A DNA stretch of 64,000 bases from Nocardioides sp. Arc9.136 (GTDB lineage: Bacteria > Actinomycetota > Actinomycetes > Propionibacteriales > Nocardioidaceae), in the NCBI RefSeq assembly GCF_030506255.1, contig NZ_CP113431.1, forward strand, positions 124,001 through 188,000. Reading direction: 5' to 3'. The position numbers and the translations under genes were made by a program. The notes under the pieces were generated by a model, which saw nothing but the letters and a program-made list of their open reading frames with translations, did no database searches and was not told the DNA's origin. Below are positions 33,636 to 41,365 of the stretch, piece after piece (position 1 is the stretch's first letter; each line of letters starts with the position of its first letter).

Positions 33636-33651
33636 TGAGAACGTTATCGCA
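33636..33651. promoter_or_regulatory. LacI-type autoregulatory operator
   Basis: TGAGAACGTTATCGCA lies one base from the GTG start of the lacI-family gene. It is identical to the site at 22957-22972. Binding here would block the regulator's own promoter. Confidence 0.8.
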
Positions 33652-33679
33652 CCGGCGCCCGGAGCGCTCGTCGCGCGTC

Positions 33680-33710
33680 GGGGGTCCGGGCGGGGACCGC
33701 CCGGACCCCC
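33680..33710 (-). terminator. Terminator of the aztB-aztD-aztC-aztD operon
   Basis: GGGGGTCCGGGCG (33680-33692) pairs perfectly with CGCCCGGACCCCC (33698-33710) around a 5-nt loop, just past the last stop of the leftward zinc operon. Confidence 0.75.
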
Positions 33711-33716
33711 GGGTCG

Positions 33717-34928
33717 TCACCCGAGGTTGGCGGCCATCTCGTTCGGCTCGTGGTCGAGCTCGACCGAGGCGGTGGTCTCCCCGGTGGTGAGGTCGACGGC
33801 GTGGACCTGGTTGGTGGCCGGGTCAGCGACGTACACGGTGTCTCCGTCGACGGTCAGCGCCGGGTGCGGGTCCTGCCAGTCGGCCGGGCCCTCCCACGGG
33901 TCGATGACGGGGTAGTCGTCGGTGATCTCGCCGGTGGCGGGGTCCAGGACGTGGATCGCGCCGTCGGTGCCGAGGAGGTACGCCAGGTCGTCCGGGCCGC
34001 GGACGACGCCGCGCCAGGTGTAGGCGACGCCCTTGGGCAGGTCGACCGTCTCGAGGGTGCCCTGCTCGGTGTCGATCAGCGCGACCTGGGTCAGCTCGTA
34101 GCCCTCGGCGTCCGGGTCGGTCTTGTAGTCGCCGACGACCAGCGGGCTGGTCTCGGAGACGTAGGCGTTGCCCATCCGGCCGAACTCGTCGGGGGCCTGG
34201 AGCTTCTCGAAGGCCCCGTCGCGGTAGAGCAGCGCGCCGTCCTCGCAGCCGAAGACGACGGCCTCGCCGGCCGCGGTGCCCTCGCCGTGCACGCCGGGGC
34301 ACTCCTCGTTGCGGGCGGTCTCGGTCCAGTCCTCGCCGTCCGGCTCCAGCGCCATCGCGCCGGAGCGGGTCTCCTCGTCGCCGATCGTCGTGAGCAGGGT
34401 GCCGTCCTCGAGGACGATCGAGACGCCGTGGTGCGCCTCGGGCGCCCGGAAGCCGGTGGTCTCGGGCAGCTCGCCCTCGCCGGCGAGGAGCGCGTCGGTC
34501 TCGAAGATCGTCGTCTCGCCGGTGCCGTCGGCGAACAGGATGGTGTGCTCGCCGTGCCGTACGACGTGGCCCGCGGCCTCGGCGGCGAAGACGGCGTCGG
34601 TCAGCTCGGGCGCCTGGGTGTCGATGACCTGGAACCCCTCGCTGGTGGTGAGCAGCACGTGCTGGCCGTCGCCGACGGCGTTGACGCGGGTGAACTCCTC
34701 GGTCTCGAACTCCTCGAGGACCTCCAAGGTCTCGCCGTCGAGCACGGCGACGCCGTCCTCGTAGGTGACCGCGAGGCGCGGCTGCGTGGTGGCCGCGGCC
34801 GCGGTGGTCTCGGGGGCGTCCTCGGACGTCGCGGACTCCTCCTCGGTGCCGCCGCAGGCGGCGAGGGCGAAGGTGAGGACCGCCAGCGCGGCGGTGCCGC
34901 GCAGTCCTCGGGTGGGGCGTCGGTGCAT
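33717..34928 (-). CDS. aztD: AztD-like periplasmic zinc metallochaperone, lipoprotein
   Basis: 403 aa. The signal ends in ALAAC (Cys25), so this is a lipoprotein. The remainder is a repetitive beta-propeller with blocks such as AVTYEDGVAVLDGETLEVLE, EGFQVIDTQAPELTDAV, EAHHGVSIVLEDGTLLTTIG, YTWRGVVRGPDDLAYLLGTD, DPHPALTVDGDTVYVADPA. HHGVSIVLEDGTLL and GVHGEGTAAGEAVVFGCEDG match AztD, which hands Zn to the AztC binding protein. The last gene of the leftward azt operon, 23 bp after aztC. Confidence 0.85.
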   Translation of the reverse strand: MHRRPTRGLRGTAALAVLTFALAACGGTEEESATSEDAPETTAAAATTQPRLAVTYEDGVAVLDGETLEVLEEFETEEFTRVNAVGDGQHVLLTTSEGFQVIDTQAPELTDAVFAAEAAGHVVRHGEHTILFADGTGETTIFETDALLAGEGELPETTGFRAPEAHHGVSIVLEDGTLLTTIGDEETRSGAMALEPDGEDWTETARNEECPGVHGEGTAAGEAVVFGCEDGALLYRDGAFEKLQAPDEFGRMGNAYVSETSPLVVGDYKTDPDAEGYELTQVALIDTEQGTLETVDLPKGVAYTWRGVVRGPDDLAYLLGTDGAIHVLDPATGEITDDYPVIDPWEGPADWQDPHPALTVDGDTVYVADPATNQVHAVDLTTGETTASVELDHEPNEMAANLG

Positions 34929-34951
34929 GGTGTTCCTTCCGGTCGGGGCGC

Positions 34952-35890
34952 TCAGGACGAGAGCCCGGTGGTGATGCGTGCGGTGTTGGCGCGCTGCATG
35001 TCGAGGTAGGTCTCGGCTCCCTCGCCGGGCCCGGTCAGGGACTCGGTGAAGAGCGGGACGACCCGGACGTCGAGGCCGACCTCGTCGGCGAGGACCTGGA
35101 CGAGCCGGTCGGGCTGTGAGGACTCGGCGAAGATCGCGGGGACCTCGGCCTCCTCGATCGCGGTGGCCAGCTCGTCGAGGTCGGCGGCGCTGGGCGAGGC
35201 GAGGGTGGTGCCGCCGGGGATGACGGCACCGACGACGCGGAACCCGAAGCGCTCCGCGAGGTAGCCGAAGACGTGGTGGTTGGTCACCAGGCTGCGCCGC
35301 TCCTCGGGGATCGCCGCGAACGCCGTCGTCATCTCCTGGTCGAGCCGCTCGAGCTGGCCGCGGTAGTCGGCCGCCCGCTGCTCGAGCACGCCGGTGTCGA
35401 GCCCGTCGACATCGGCGAGCGCTTCGGCCAGCGCGTCGACGACCTCGACCACCTGGGCCGGGTCGGTCCAGAAGTGCGGGTCGGGCGCGCCGCCCTCGGC
35501 GGCGGAGTAGTCGAGGACGTCGACGTGCTCACCGGCGACGAACGTCTCCGCCCCAGACCCGGCCGCGCGGTCGAGGTGCTGCTGCAGGCCCTCCTCCAGC
35601 CCGAGCCCGTTGGAGACCACCAGGTCCGCCTCGGCCATCGAGGCCGCCTCGCGGGCGGAGATCTCGAAGGAGTGGGGGTCGGCGTTCGGGCGCATCAGCA
35701 CCGTGACCTCGGCCTCCTCGCCGACGACGTTGCGGACCAGGTCGCCGAGGATGTTCGTGGTCACGACGACCTCGGGCCGGTCCGGGCCGTCGTCGGCGGT
35801 GCAGGAGGAGAGCGCGAGGACCGTGGCCGCGAGCGCCGCGGCGAGGGCGCGGGTGCGGGTCCGGGTGCGGGTGCGGGTGCGCCGCGTCAT
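34952..35890 (-). CDS. aztC: AztC/ZnuA-type zinc-binding lipoprotein
   Basis: 312 aa cluster A-I metal-binding protein. Lipobox LALSSC, Cys30. Zinc ligands by family position: His in RPNADPHSFEIS, His in GAPDPHFWTDP, His in LVTNHHVFGYLAERFGF and Asp in the C-terminal lobe. It lacks the long His/Asp-rich flexible loop of ZnuA, as AztC does. An unusual Arg-Thr repeat fills the n-region of the signal (RTRTRTRTRTR). Its start overlaps the stop of the upstream AztD-like gene by four bases. Confidence 0.88.
   Translation of the reverse strand: MTRRTRTRTRTRTRALAAALAATVLALSSCTADDGPDRPEVVVTTNILGDLVRNVVGEEAEVTVLMRPNADPHSFEISAREAASMAEADLVVSNGLGLEEGLQQHLDRAAGSGAETFVAGEHVDVLDYSAAEGGAPDPHFWTDPAQVVEVVDALAEALADVDGLDTGVLEQRAADYRGQLERLDQEMTTAFAAIPEERRSLVTNHHVFGYLAERFGFRVVGAVIPGGTTLASPSAADLDELATAIEEAEVPAIFAESSQPDRLVQVLADEVGLDVRVVPLFTESLTGPGEGAETYLDMQRANTARITTGLSS
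35850..35880. repeat. Hexanucleotide tandem repeat coding Arg-Thr
   Basis: About five units of GGGTGC (with one GGGTCC variant), read on the minus strand as alternating Arg-Thr codons in the aztC signal peptide. Unit length is a multiple of three, so changes in copy number would not shift the frame. Confidence 0.7.
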
Positions 35891-37146
35891 CGGCCCGTCT
35901 CCGCGAGGAAGGTGGGCGCGACGTCCGTGCGCAGCCGCCGCGCGACCCGGGCGGAGTCGGCGTAGTCGATCTCGTGGACGACGCCCTCCTCCGGCGAGCT
36001 GAGGTACGCGCGCTCCTGGTCGACGACCAGCTCCACCCGTGCCGCGGCCCGGGGGCGCCGCACGCTGCCGGCCACGAGCGGAGCGGTCACGGCGAGCTGC
36101 TCGCCGGTGCCGGCGGCGTACACGCGCACCCGGCCGCTCCGGTCGAGCGCGACCACGTGGCCCTCGACGTCGTCGCTGGCCGAGACCCGCAGGAGCGGTA
36201 CGTCGACCTCGTGCAGCCGCCAGGTGCGCTCCCGCGTGTCGAGGAGCCAGAAGCCGTCCGTCCCCGCCAGGGCGGCCACGGTCGGTCGGCCCTTGCGGGC
36301 GTCGAAGCCGGTGGCAGGCGGGGCCTGGGAGCCGCGGGGGTAGGGGATGCGCTCGACCGCGGGCCGCTCGCCGTCCTCGGTCCACAGCAGCGCGCCGTCG
36401 GCGCAGCCGACCACGAGGCCGACGGAGGTGGTGATGGTGCCGCTGGCGTCGGCGCAGGAGGTGCGCGTGCCCGGTGACGGGCTGCCGTCCGCGTCGACCA
36501 GCTCGACGTCGGTGACCGTGCCGGAGGCGTCGGGGACGGTGACCACGGCGCCGTCCGCGAACGGCGCGACCAGACCGTCGTGCGGGCGCGTCGACACCCG
36601 GAAGGTCTCGCGCAGCTCGCCGTCGGCGAGGGCCTCGTTGTCGAGCAGGACCGCCTCGCCGGAGCCGGCGAGGAAGAGGCCGGTGCCGCCCGCGGTGGAG
36701 AGCGGTCCGGTCGACACCGTGGCCTGCCCGCGGCCGGGGACGGTGCCGAGGACCCGCGGCTCCGCGCGGTAGTAGTGGTGGTGGTCGCCGTGGTTCCAGG
36801 TCCACACGCCGCTGTCGACGACCTCGACGCCGGAGGCGGTGGTGGCGAAGACGTACCGGCCGTCCGAGGCGACCGCGGACGGCTCCCCGACGGTGCCGAC
36901 GGCGGACGTCTCCTCGGTGAGGAGGTCGAGCATCCCGACCCGGCCCGTCACGTCGACGGTCGTCAGGTGCAGCTGGGGCTCGGCCACCTCCTGGGCGCCG
37001 TCGACGGCGCCGTGCCCGTCCCCGCCGGAGCCGGGAGTGGAGGACGAGGGGCGCTCGGCGGGCCGTGCCTCGGAGGTGTCGCTGGAGCAGGACGTGCCGA
37101 GCAGGAGGACTGCTCCGAGCGCGGCGGTCAGGGTCCGGTGGGTCAT
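35887..37146 (-). CDS. Second AztD-like propeller lipoprotein, His-rich
   Basis: 419 aa. The signal ends LLLGTSC (Cys20, a non-canonical lipobox). The body is a beta-propeller clearly related to the neighbouring AztD: TVDVTGRVGMLDLLTEETSA, GVEVVDSGVWTWNHGD, RPHDGLVAPFADGAVVTVPD, GLVVGCADGALLWTEDG. It carries an extra metal-like cluster, HGDHHHYY, in an early loop, which the first copy lacks. The ATG chosen starts the signal peptide; an in-frame start 11 codons upstream adds only a polar leader. A second zinc chaperone or a zinc sensor/storage protein is inferred from the operon. Confidence 0.78.
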   Translation of the reverse strand: MTHRTLTAALGAVLLLGTSCSSDTSEARPAERPSSSTPGSGGDGHGAVDGAQEVAEPQLHLTTVDVTGRVGMLDLLTEETSAVGTVGEPSAVASDGRYVFATTASGVEVVDSGVWTWNHGDHHHYYRAEPRVLGTVPGRGQATVSTGPLSTAGGTGLFLAGSGEAVLLDNEALADGELRETFRVSTRPHDGLVAPFADGAVVTVPDASGTVTDVELVDADGSPSPGTRTSCADASGTITTSVGLVVGCADGALLWTEDGERPAVERIPYPRGSQAPPATGFDARKGRPTVAALAGTDGFWLLDTRERTWRLHEVDVPLLRVSASDDVEGHVVALDRSGRVRVYAAGTGEQLAVTAPLVAGSVRRPRAAARVELVVDQERAYLSSPEEGVVHEIDYADSARVARRLRTDVAPTFLAETGR

Positions 37147-37207
37147 GGGTTCCTGTCTGGTTCCGGGGTGGTGGGACACGCTGGTCGCGGGGTCGACGGC
37201 AGCGGGC

Positions 37208-38047
37208 TCAGTGCGCGGGGGCGGGTCGCCGGGGCCCGGGGGTCAGCCGGCGGACGACGGCGGACAGTGCGGCGAGGACGACGGCCGTGTAGGCGATCGA
37301 GGACCCGGCGGCCGTGCCGGCGTGCCAGCTGACGAGCAGGCCGGTGAGGACGGCCAGCACGCCGACGAGCGCGGCGAGCGCCATCGTGGTGGGGATGCGG
37401 GTCGTCCACTGGCCGGCCGCCACGGCCGGCGCGAGCAGCAGGCCGACGACGAGCAGCGAGCCGACGGCCTGGTACGACGCGACGACGGCGACGGTCACCA
37501 GGCCCACGAGCACCGCCTGGGCGAGCCCCGGTCGGAGGCCGAGCGTCCGGGCCACCCGCGGGTCGAAGGCGGCCGCCACGAAGGCGCGGTGGAAGACCGC
37601 CGTCACCACGAGGGTCGCGACGGCCGCCAGCGCGAGCAGGGCGAGGTCGCCGTCGCGCAGGGCCAGGACGTCGCCGAAGAGCATGACGGTCGCGTCCGTG
37701 GCGAAGCTGCCCGAGTGGGAGACGATGATGACGCCGAGCGACAGCATGCCGACGAACAGCAGGCCGATCGCGGTGTCGTACGACATCCGCCCGCGCCGGT
37801 GCAGCGCGCCGATGGTCGCGCTCATCACCACGGCGCTCGCCGCGCCGCCCACGAGCACGGGGGCGCCGACCAGCGTCGCGACCGCGACGCCGGGGAGCAT
37901 CCCGTGCCCGATGGCCTCCCCGAGGAACGCCATCCCGCGGATGACGACCCACGTGCCGACCGCGCCGCAGATGACCGCGACCAGCGAGCCGCCCAGCAGG
38001 GCGCGCTGCATGAAGTCGGTGCTGAAGGGGTCCTCGAGGAGTGGCAC
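37208..38047 (-). CDS. aztB: Zinc ABC importer permease (AztB/ZnuB family)
   Basis: 279 aa, ABC-3 family. About eight membrane helices. Family motifs: MQRALLGGSLVAVICGAVGTWVVIRG (quoted in part: FMQRALLGGSLVAVICG, MAFLGEAIGHGMLPGVAVA), DTAIGLLFVGMLSLGVIIVS, and GSLLVVGLLLAPAVAAGQWT near the C-terminal third. The GTG start lies 54 bp from the divergent aztA start with a Zur-box palindrome between. First gene of the leftward operon aztB-aztD2-aztC-aztD1. Confidence 0.92.
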   Translation of the reverse strand: MPLLEDPFSTDFMQRALLGGSLVAVICGAVGTWVVIRGMAFLGEAIGHGMLPGVAVATLVGAPVLVGGAASAVVMSATIGALHRRGRMSYDTAIGLLFVGMLSLGVIIVSHSGSFATDATVMLFGDVLALRDGDLALLALAAVATLVVTAVFHRAFVAAAFDPRVARTLGLRPGLAQAVLVGLVTVAVVASYQAVGSLLVVGLLLAPAVAAGQWTTRIPTTMALAALVGVLAVLTGLLVSWHAGTAAGSSIAYTAVVLAALSAVVRRLTPGPRRPAPAH

Positions 38048-38061
38048 GGCCAGGACGCTAG

Positions 38062-38078
38062 ATGATTTTGAGAATCAT
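38062..38078. promoter_or_regulatory. Zur box between aztB and aztA
   Basis: ATGATT-TTGAG-AATCAT, within GATGATTTTGAGAATCATTA, is a Fur/Zur-type palindrome in a distinctly AT-rich 54-bp divergent promoter region. It can control both directions. The zur gene is 3.6 kb away. Confidence 0.8.
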
Positions 38079-38101
38079 TACCAATTAGTCAGGATGAGGC
38101 C

Positions 38102-38764
38102 ATGGACGCGCCGAGCCACCCCGTGGTCGCCACCGGACTGTGCTACGCCCACGCGGACGTCGACGTCCTGCACGACGTGTCGGTGGTGCTTCCGAGCGGA
38201 GCGGTGACCGCGGTCTGCGGCCCGAACGGCGCGGGGAAGTCGACGCTCGTCGAGCTGCTCGCCGGCGTCCGCGCACCCCGTCGGGGCCACGTGTCCCGCA
38301 CGGGGCGGGTCGCCCTCGTCGTCCAGCGGCCGGCGGTGCCGGACAGCCTGCCGGTGACCGTCCGCGACGTCGTCACGATGGGCACGTGGGCGAGGCGACG
38401 TCCCCGCGCGGCGGCCCGCCGCGCGGTCGAGGACGCGATCGCGCGGGTCGACCTCGTCGGCCTCGAGGACCGGCCGCTGGCCACCCTGTCCGGTGGTCAG
38501 CGGCAGCGGGCGCTGCTGGCGCAGGGCATCGTCCAGGACGCCGACGTCCTGCTGCTCGACGAGCCGGCTGCCGGCCTGGACGCGGCCAGCCGGGAGACCA
38601 CCCGCCGCATCCTGCGGGACGAGGCCCACGAGCGTGGCGCGGCCGTCGCCTGCGTGACCCACGACGAGGAGAGCGTCCGCGCCGCGGACCGCGTGCTCCG
38701 CCTGGAGGCGGGCCGCGTGGTCGGCCGGCACCCGTCGCTCGCGCACGGCGGGCGTCGCCCGTGA
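38102..38764 (+). CDS. aztA: Zinc ABC importer ATPase (AztA/ZnuC-like)
   Basis: 220 aa. Walker A GPNGAGKSTLVELLAG, Q-loop LVVQRP, signature LSGGQRQRALLAQG, Walker B VLLLDEPAAGLD and switch VTHDEES are in order. Length and motifs suit the metal importer ATPases. It is divergent from the permease-binding protein operon and shares the Zur box with it. Its stop overlaps the start of a small Cys-rich protein gene. Confidence 0.92.
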   Translation: MDAPSHPVVATGLCYAHADVDVLHDVSVVLPSGAVTAVCGPNGAGKSTLVELLAGVRAPRRGHVSRTGRVALVVQRPAVPDSLPVTVRDVVTMGTWARRRPRAAARRAVEDAIARVDLVGLEDRPLATLSGGQRQRALLAQGIVQDADVLLLDEPAAGLDAASRETTRRILRDEAHERGAAVACVTHDEESVRAADRVLRLEAGRVVGRHPSLAHGGRRP

Positions 38765-39111
38765 GTGACGGACGGGACCCGGACGACGAGCGACCGGTGA
38801 CCCTCGTCGCCGTCTGCGGCGGGCCGGGCTGCTCCTCGAGGACCGAGGCCGTGCTCGCCGAGCTCCGCCCTGTCGTGCGTGGAGCCCCCGGGGCGGTGCT
38901 GGTGCGTACGCCGTGCCTCGGCGGGCCGTGCGACCCCGCGCCGCTGCCCGACCCGACCACGAGGGTGAGGGTCCAGCGCTGCGCCGGCGGCCCGGCGGGG
39001 CTCCGGCCGACCGGGCGGCCGACCGACCTCGCCGTCGCCGATGCGGGTCGGTGCGCTCGCACGGTCGCGGCCTGGCTCCGCGCCGGGCTCGTCCTGCGGT
39101 GGCGCGGCTGA
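38761..39111 (+). CDS. Thioredoxin-like [2Fe-2S] ferredoxin-domain protein
   Basis: 116 aa from GTG, overlapping the aztA stop by four bases. The motif pair VAVCGGPGCSSRTE and RTPCLGGPC places two Cys pairs (CxxxxC, CxxxxC) as in thioredoxin-fold [2Fe-2S] proteins. Two further cysteines, VQRCAGG and AGRCART, flank the C-terminal half. Zinc or an iron-sulfur cluster could be bound. Translational coupling to aztA implies a role in metal supply under zinc limitation, perhaps as a redox or metal carrier; this is inference. Confidence 0.7.
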   Translation: MSDGRDPDDERPVTLVAVCGGPGCSSRTEAVLAELRPVVRGAPGAVLVRTPCLGGPCDPAPLPDPTTRVRVQRCAGGPAGLRPTGRPTDLAVADAGRCARTVAAWLRAGLVLRWRG

Positions 39112-39147
39112 GGAGGCGGCCGAGGCGCGGCTGGGGAAGCGGACGAC

Positions 39148-39180
39148 GCGGGCCCGACCCCCTCCCGGGGTCGGGCCCGC
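39148..39180. terminator. Bidirectional terminator between aztA operon and rpmJ operon
   Basis: GCGGGCCCGACCCC (39148-39161) pairs perfectly with GGGGTCGGGCCCGC (39167-39180), and the stem extends outward through GGACG/CGTCC. It lies between convergent operons. Confidence 0.82.
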
Positions 39181-39207
39181 GCCGCGTCCGTGCCCCCCGG
39201 GGCCCGC

Positions 39208-39330
39208 TCAGCCCTGACGTGCCTTCAGGCGCGGGTTGCGCTTGTTGATCACGAACGTGCGCCCGCGGCGGCGCACGACCTGTGCTCCGGGTTGCTTCTT
39301 CAGCGAGCGCAGCGAGTTGCGTACCTTCAT
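39208..39330 (-). CDS. rpmJ: Ribosomal protein L36, zinc-free paralogue (type B)
   Basis: 40 aa, beginning [19 protein letters not shown]. There is no cysteine, so it is the C- form that replaces the zinc-ribbon L36 when zinc is scarce. NPRLKARQG at the end is typical of this type. Its start overlaps the stop of rpmF by four bases. Confidence 0.93.
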   Translation of the reverse strand: MKVRNSLRSLKKQPGAQVVRRRGRTFVINKRNPRLKARQG

Positions 39331-39521
39331 CGTCCCTCCCTCCTGGGCTGCCCGGCGCCGGGGTCGACGAGGCCGCGGTGGACCGCGGCCACGAGCCTGC
39401 GGGGGACCCGGTGGCGCTCGCCGTCGACGGTGACGGTCACCAGGTCGGGCGGGGCGGCCTTCCACTGCGAGCGGCGGTGGCGGGTGTTGCTGCGCGACGT
39501 CCGTCGCTTCGGTACTGCCAT
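39327..39521 (-). CDS. rpmF: Ribosomal protein L32, zinc-free paralogue
   Basis: 64 aa. [20 protein letters not shown] is the L32 signature start. The four zinc-ligand cysteines are absent, replaced in a shortened middle with [15 protein letters not shown]. The C-terminal 20 residues are less conserved. It lies 45 bp after the COG0523-like gene and is probably in the operon that starts at rpmE. Confidence 0.88.
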   Translation of the reverse strand: MAVPKRRTSRSNTRHRRSQWKAAPPDLVTVTVDGERHRVPRRLVAAVHRGLVDPGAGQPRREGR

Positions 39522-39566
39522 GGTCGTGACCTCCTGGTCGGTGACGCTCTCGGGTGTCGGTGCGGG

Positions 39567-40646
39567 CTAGGCGACGTCGCGGACCGGGCCCAGCCAGGGC
39601 TCGAACCCGTCCTCGCCCGCCGTCCAGCGGGTGGCCGACGCCTCGTCGGGCCCGAGCAGGGTCGCGTCGAAGACCCGGCGCAGCTCGGCCGGCGCGGGCC
39701 CGATCCCGGTGGCGACCAGCCGGGTGCGTGGTGGCTGCGAGGCCCACGCGTGGGCGTCGCCCACGCTCAGCTGGCCCCCGGAGCCGTCCCACACGAGCGC
39801 CCGGCCCGGCCGGGTGGGCAACCAGAACACGCCGCGCGAGCGGTGGCCGTCGCCGGCCAGCGCCTCGAGGTGGTCGAGCAGCCGGTCGGGGTGGAACGGG
39901 TGCGGCGAGGCCAGGTCGAGGCGCCAGGCGAGCGCCGCGTCGGCGCCGGCCAGCGGTGGGACCGGCCCGTCGAGGGCCGGACCGGTCCAGGCGAGGGTGC
40001 GCTCGTGGTCGTGCAGGCGACCGGTCGCGCGTGCCGCGTCCAGGTGCTCGGTCCCGGCGACCACCTCGGCCCCCGGCCGCGCGAGGGCGCGCAGGAGCGC
40101 GAGCGCGACCGGGTCGGTGTCGCCGTACGTGACGGCCACGTCGGCGCGCTCGACCATGGCGCAGCCCACCTCGCCGACCCCGCGGCGGTCGTCGGGCCCC
40201 GTGTGGGCACCGCGCTCGGCCAGCAGGTCGTCGCCGAGCAGGTCGTCCACCACGGTCGGTCCCGCGAGGGCGGTCACGACGCTCGCGACCCGCAGGTGCC
40301 GGGCGAGCCGGCTGTCGACGGCCACGACGTGGTACAGCTGGTCGGCCTCGGCGCCGACCGGCAGGTGCGCCACGATCGTCGACCAGCGCCCGGAGCGGGC
40401 CACCCGCTCCAGGGTGGGGAGCACGTCCTCGCGCAGGGCGCAGCTGACGCAGGCGTGCTCGAGGCCGGTCTCGTCCTCCTCCACCAGCCCGTGCACGTCG
40501 CTGACGACGCGGCGCAGCACGCTGCGCTCGACGTCGATCTCGTGCCGCACCGACACCGCTCCGGGCAGGTCGAACTGCAGGCCCACCGCGGTGGCGGCCA
40601 CGGCGTCGCGGTCGACCCCGGTGAGGACCACGACGGGCACCCTCAC
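39567..40646 (-). CDS. COG0523/CobW-like protein lacking GTPase motifs
   Basis: 359 aa from GTG, overlapping rpmE by four bases. The general layout is that of Zur-controlled COG0523 metallochaperones: conserved CxxC in [16 protein letters not shown] (canonical CxCC), and a CobW C-terminal domain with [19 protein letters not shown]. The N terminus [19 protein letters not shown] has no Walker A (G-4x-GK-S/T), and no NKxD is seen (VTYGDTDP in place). It therefore probably does not hydrolyse GTP. Location in a zinc-response operon suggests zinc handling. Confidence 0.8.
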   Translation of the reverse strand: MRVPVVVLTGVDRDAVAATAVGLQFDLPGAVSVRHEIDVERSVLRRVVSDVHGLVEEDETGLEHACVSCALREDVLPTLERVARSGRWSTIVAHLPVGAEADQLYHVVAVDSRLARHLRVASVVTALAGPTVVDDLLGDDLLAERGAHTGPDDRRGVGEVGCAMVERADVAVTYGDTDPVALALLRALARPGAEVVAGTEHLDAARATGRLHDHERTLAWTGPALDGPVPPLAGADAALAWRLDLASPHPFHPDRLLDHLEALAGDGHRSRGVFWLPTRPGRALVWDGSGGQLSVGDAHAWASQPPRTRLVATGIGPAPAELRRVFDATLLGPDEASATRWTAGEDGFEPWLGPVRDVA

Positions 40647-40900
40647 GAGCCGGCTCCGTACCGCCGGCGCAACCGCTCGACGCGGCCCTCGCTGTCCAGC
40701 TCGCGTGCGCGGCCGGTCCAGAACGGGTGGCTGTGGCTCGTGACGTCGACGTCGACGACCGGGTAGGTCACGCCGTCGACCTCGACGGTCCGGTCCAGGG
40801 AGTGGGTGCCGACGAGGGTCGACCTGGTCACCACCACGTCCCCGGTGGAGCGGTCGCGGAACGCCACCGGCCCGTACGCCGGGTGGATGCCCTCTCGCAT
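40643..40900 (-). CDS. rpmE2: Ribosomal protein L31 type B, zinc-free
   Basis: 85 aa, the type B length. [20 protein letters not shown] and [25 protein letters not shown] (in part: SHSHPFWTG) are the signature; the CxxC pair of type A is absent. It is the first gene of the leftward Zur-controlled operon, with the Zur box 18 bp upstream of its ATG. Confidence 0.95.
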   Translation of the reverse strand: MREGIHPAYGPVAFRDRSTGDVVVTRSTLVGTHSLDRTVEVDGVTYPVVDVDVTSHSHPFWTGRARELDSEGRVERLRRRYGAGS

Positions 40901-40917
40901 GGGTCCTCCTGTGTAGA

Positions 40918-40934
40918 ATGAGAATCGTTCTCAT
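40918..40934. promoter_or_regulatory. Zur box between rpmE2 and rpmB
   Basis: ATGAGAA-TCG-TTCTCAT is a perfect 7+3+7 palindrome in the 57-bp divergent promoter between the two ribosomal-protein operons. It is related to the palindrome at 38062 (ATGATT...AATCAT). Confidence 0.85.
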
Positions 40935-40957
40935 CATCGTACCCGTCAGGAGGAGCC

Positions 40958-41194
40958 ATGTCACGCACGTGCCAGGTCACCGGGCGCACGCCCGGGTTCG
41001 GCCACCACGTCTCCCACTCGCACCGCCGCACCAACCGCCGCTTCGACGTCAACGTCCAGCGCAAGCGGTACTGGGTGCCCTCGCTCGGGCGCTCGGTGAC
41101 CCTCCGGGTGAGCGCGCGCGGCATCAAGGTCATCGACGTGCGCGGCATCGACGCCGTCGTCGCCGAGGTCCTCCGGCGCGACGGGCGGATCTGA
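40958..41194 (+). CDS. rpmB: Ribosomal protein L28, zinc-free paralogue
   Basis: 78 aa. [20 protein letters not shown] is the L28 start, followed by [20 protein letters not shown]. The one remaining Cys (Cys5) stands without its partner ligands, so a zinc ribbon cannot form. It is the first gene of the rightward operon under the Zur box, and its stop overlaps rpmG. Confidence 0.95.
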   Translation: MSRTCQVTGRTPGFGHHVSHSHRRTNRRFDVNVQRKRYWVPSLGRSVTLRVSARGIKVIDVRGIDAVVAEVLRRDGRI

Positions 41195-41364
41195 TGGCTC
41201 GCCGCGGCAACGACCTCCGGCCGGTCGTGAAGCTGCGCTCGACCGCCGGCACCGGCCACACCTACGTGACGCGCAAGAACCGTCGCCACGACCCCGACCG
41301 GCTGGTGCTGCGCAAGTACGACCCGCGCGTCCGCCGCCACGTGGACTTCAAGGAGGAGCGCTGA
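41194..41364 (+). CDS. rpmG: Ribosomal protein L33, zinc-free paralogue
   Basis: 56 aa: [20 protein letters not shown], then [17 protein letters not shown]. The CxxC pairs of the zinc form are absent. It shares one base with the rpmB stop and lies one base before rpsN. Confidence 0.95.
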   Translation: MARRGNDLRPVVKLRSTAGTGHTYVTRKNRRHDPDRLVLRKYDPRVRRHVDFKEER

Positions 41365-41365
41365 G

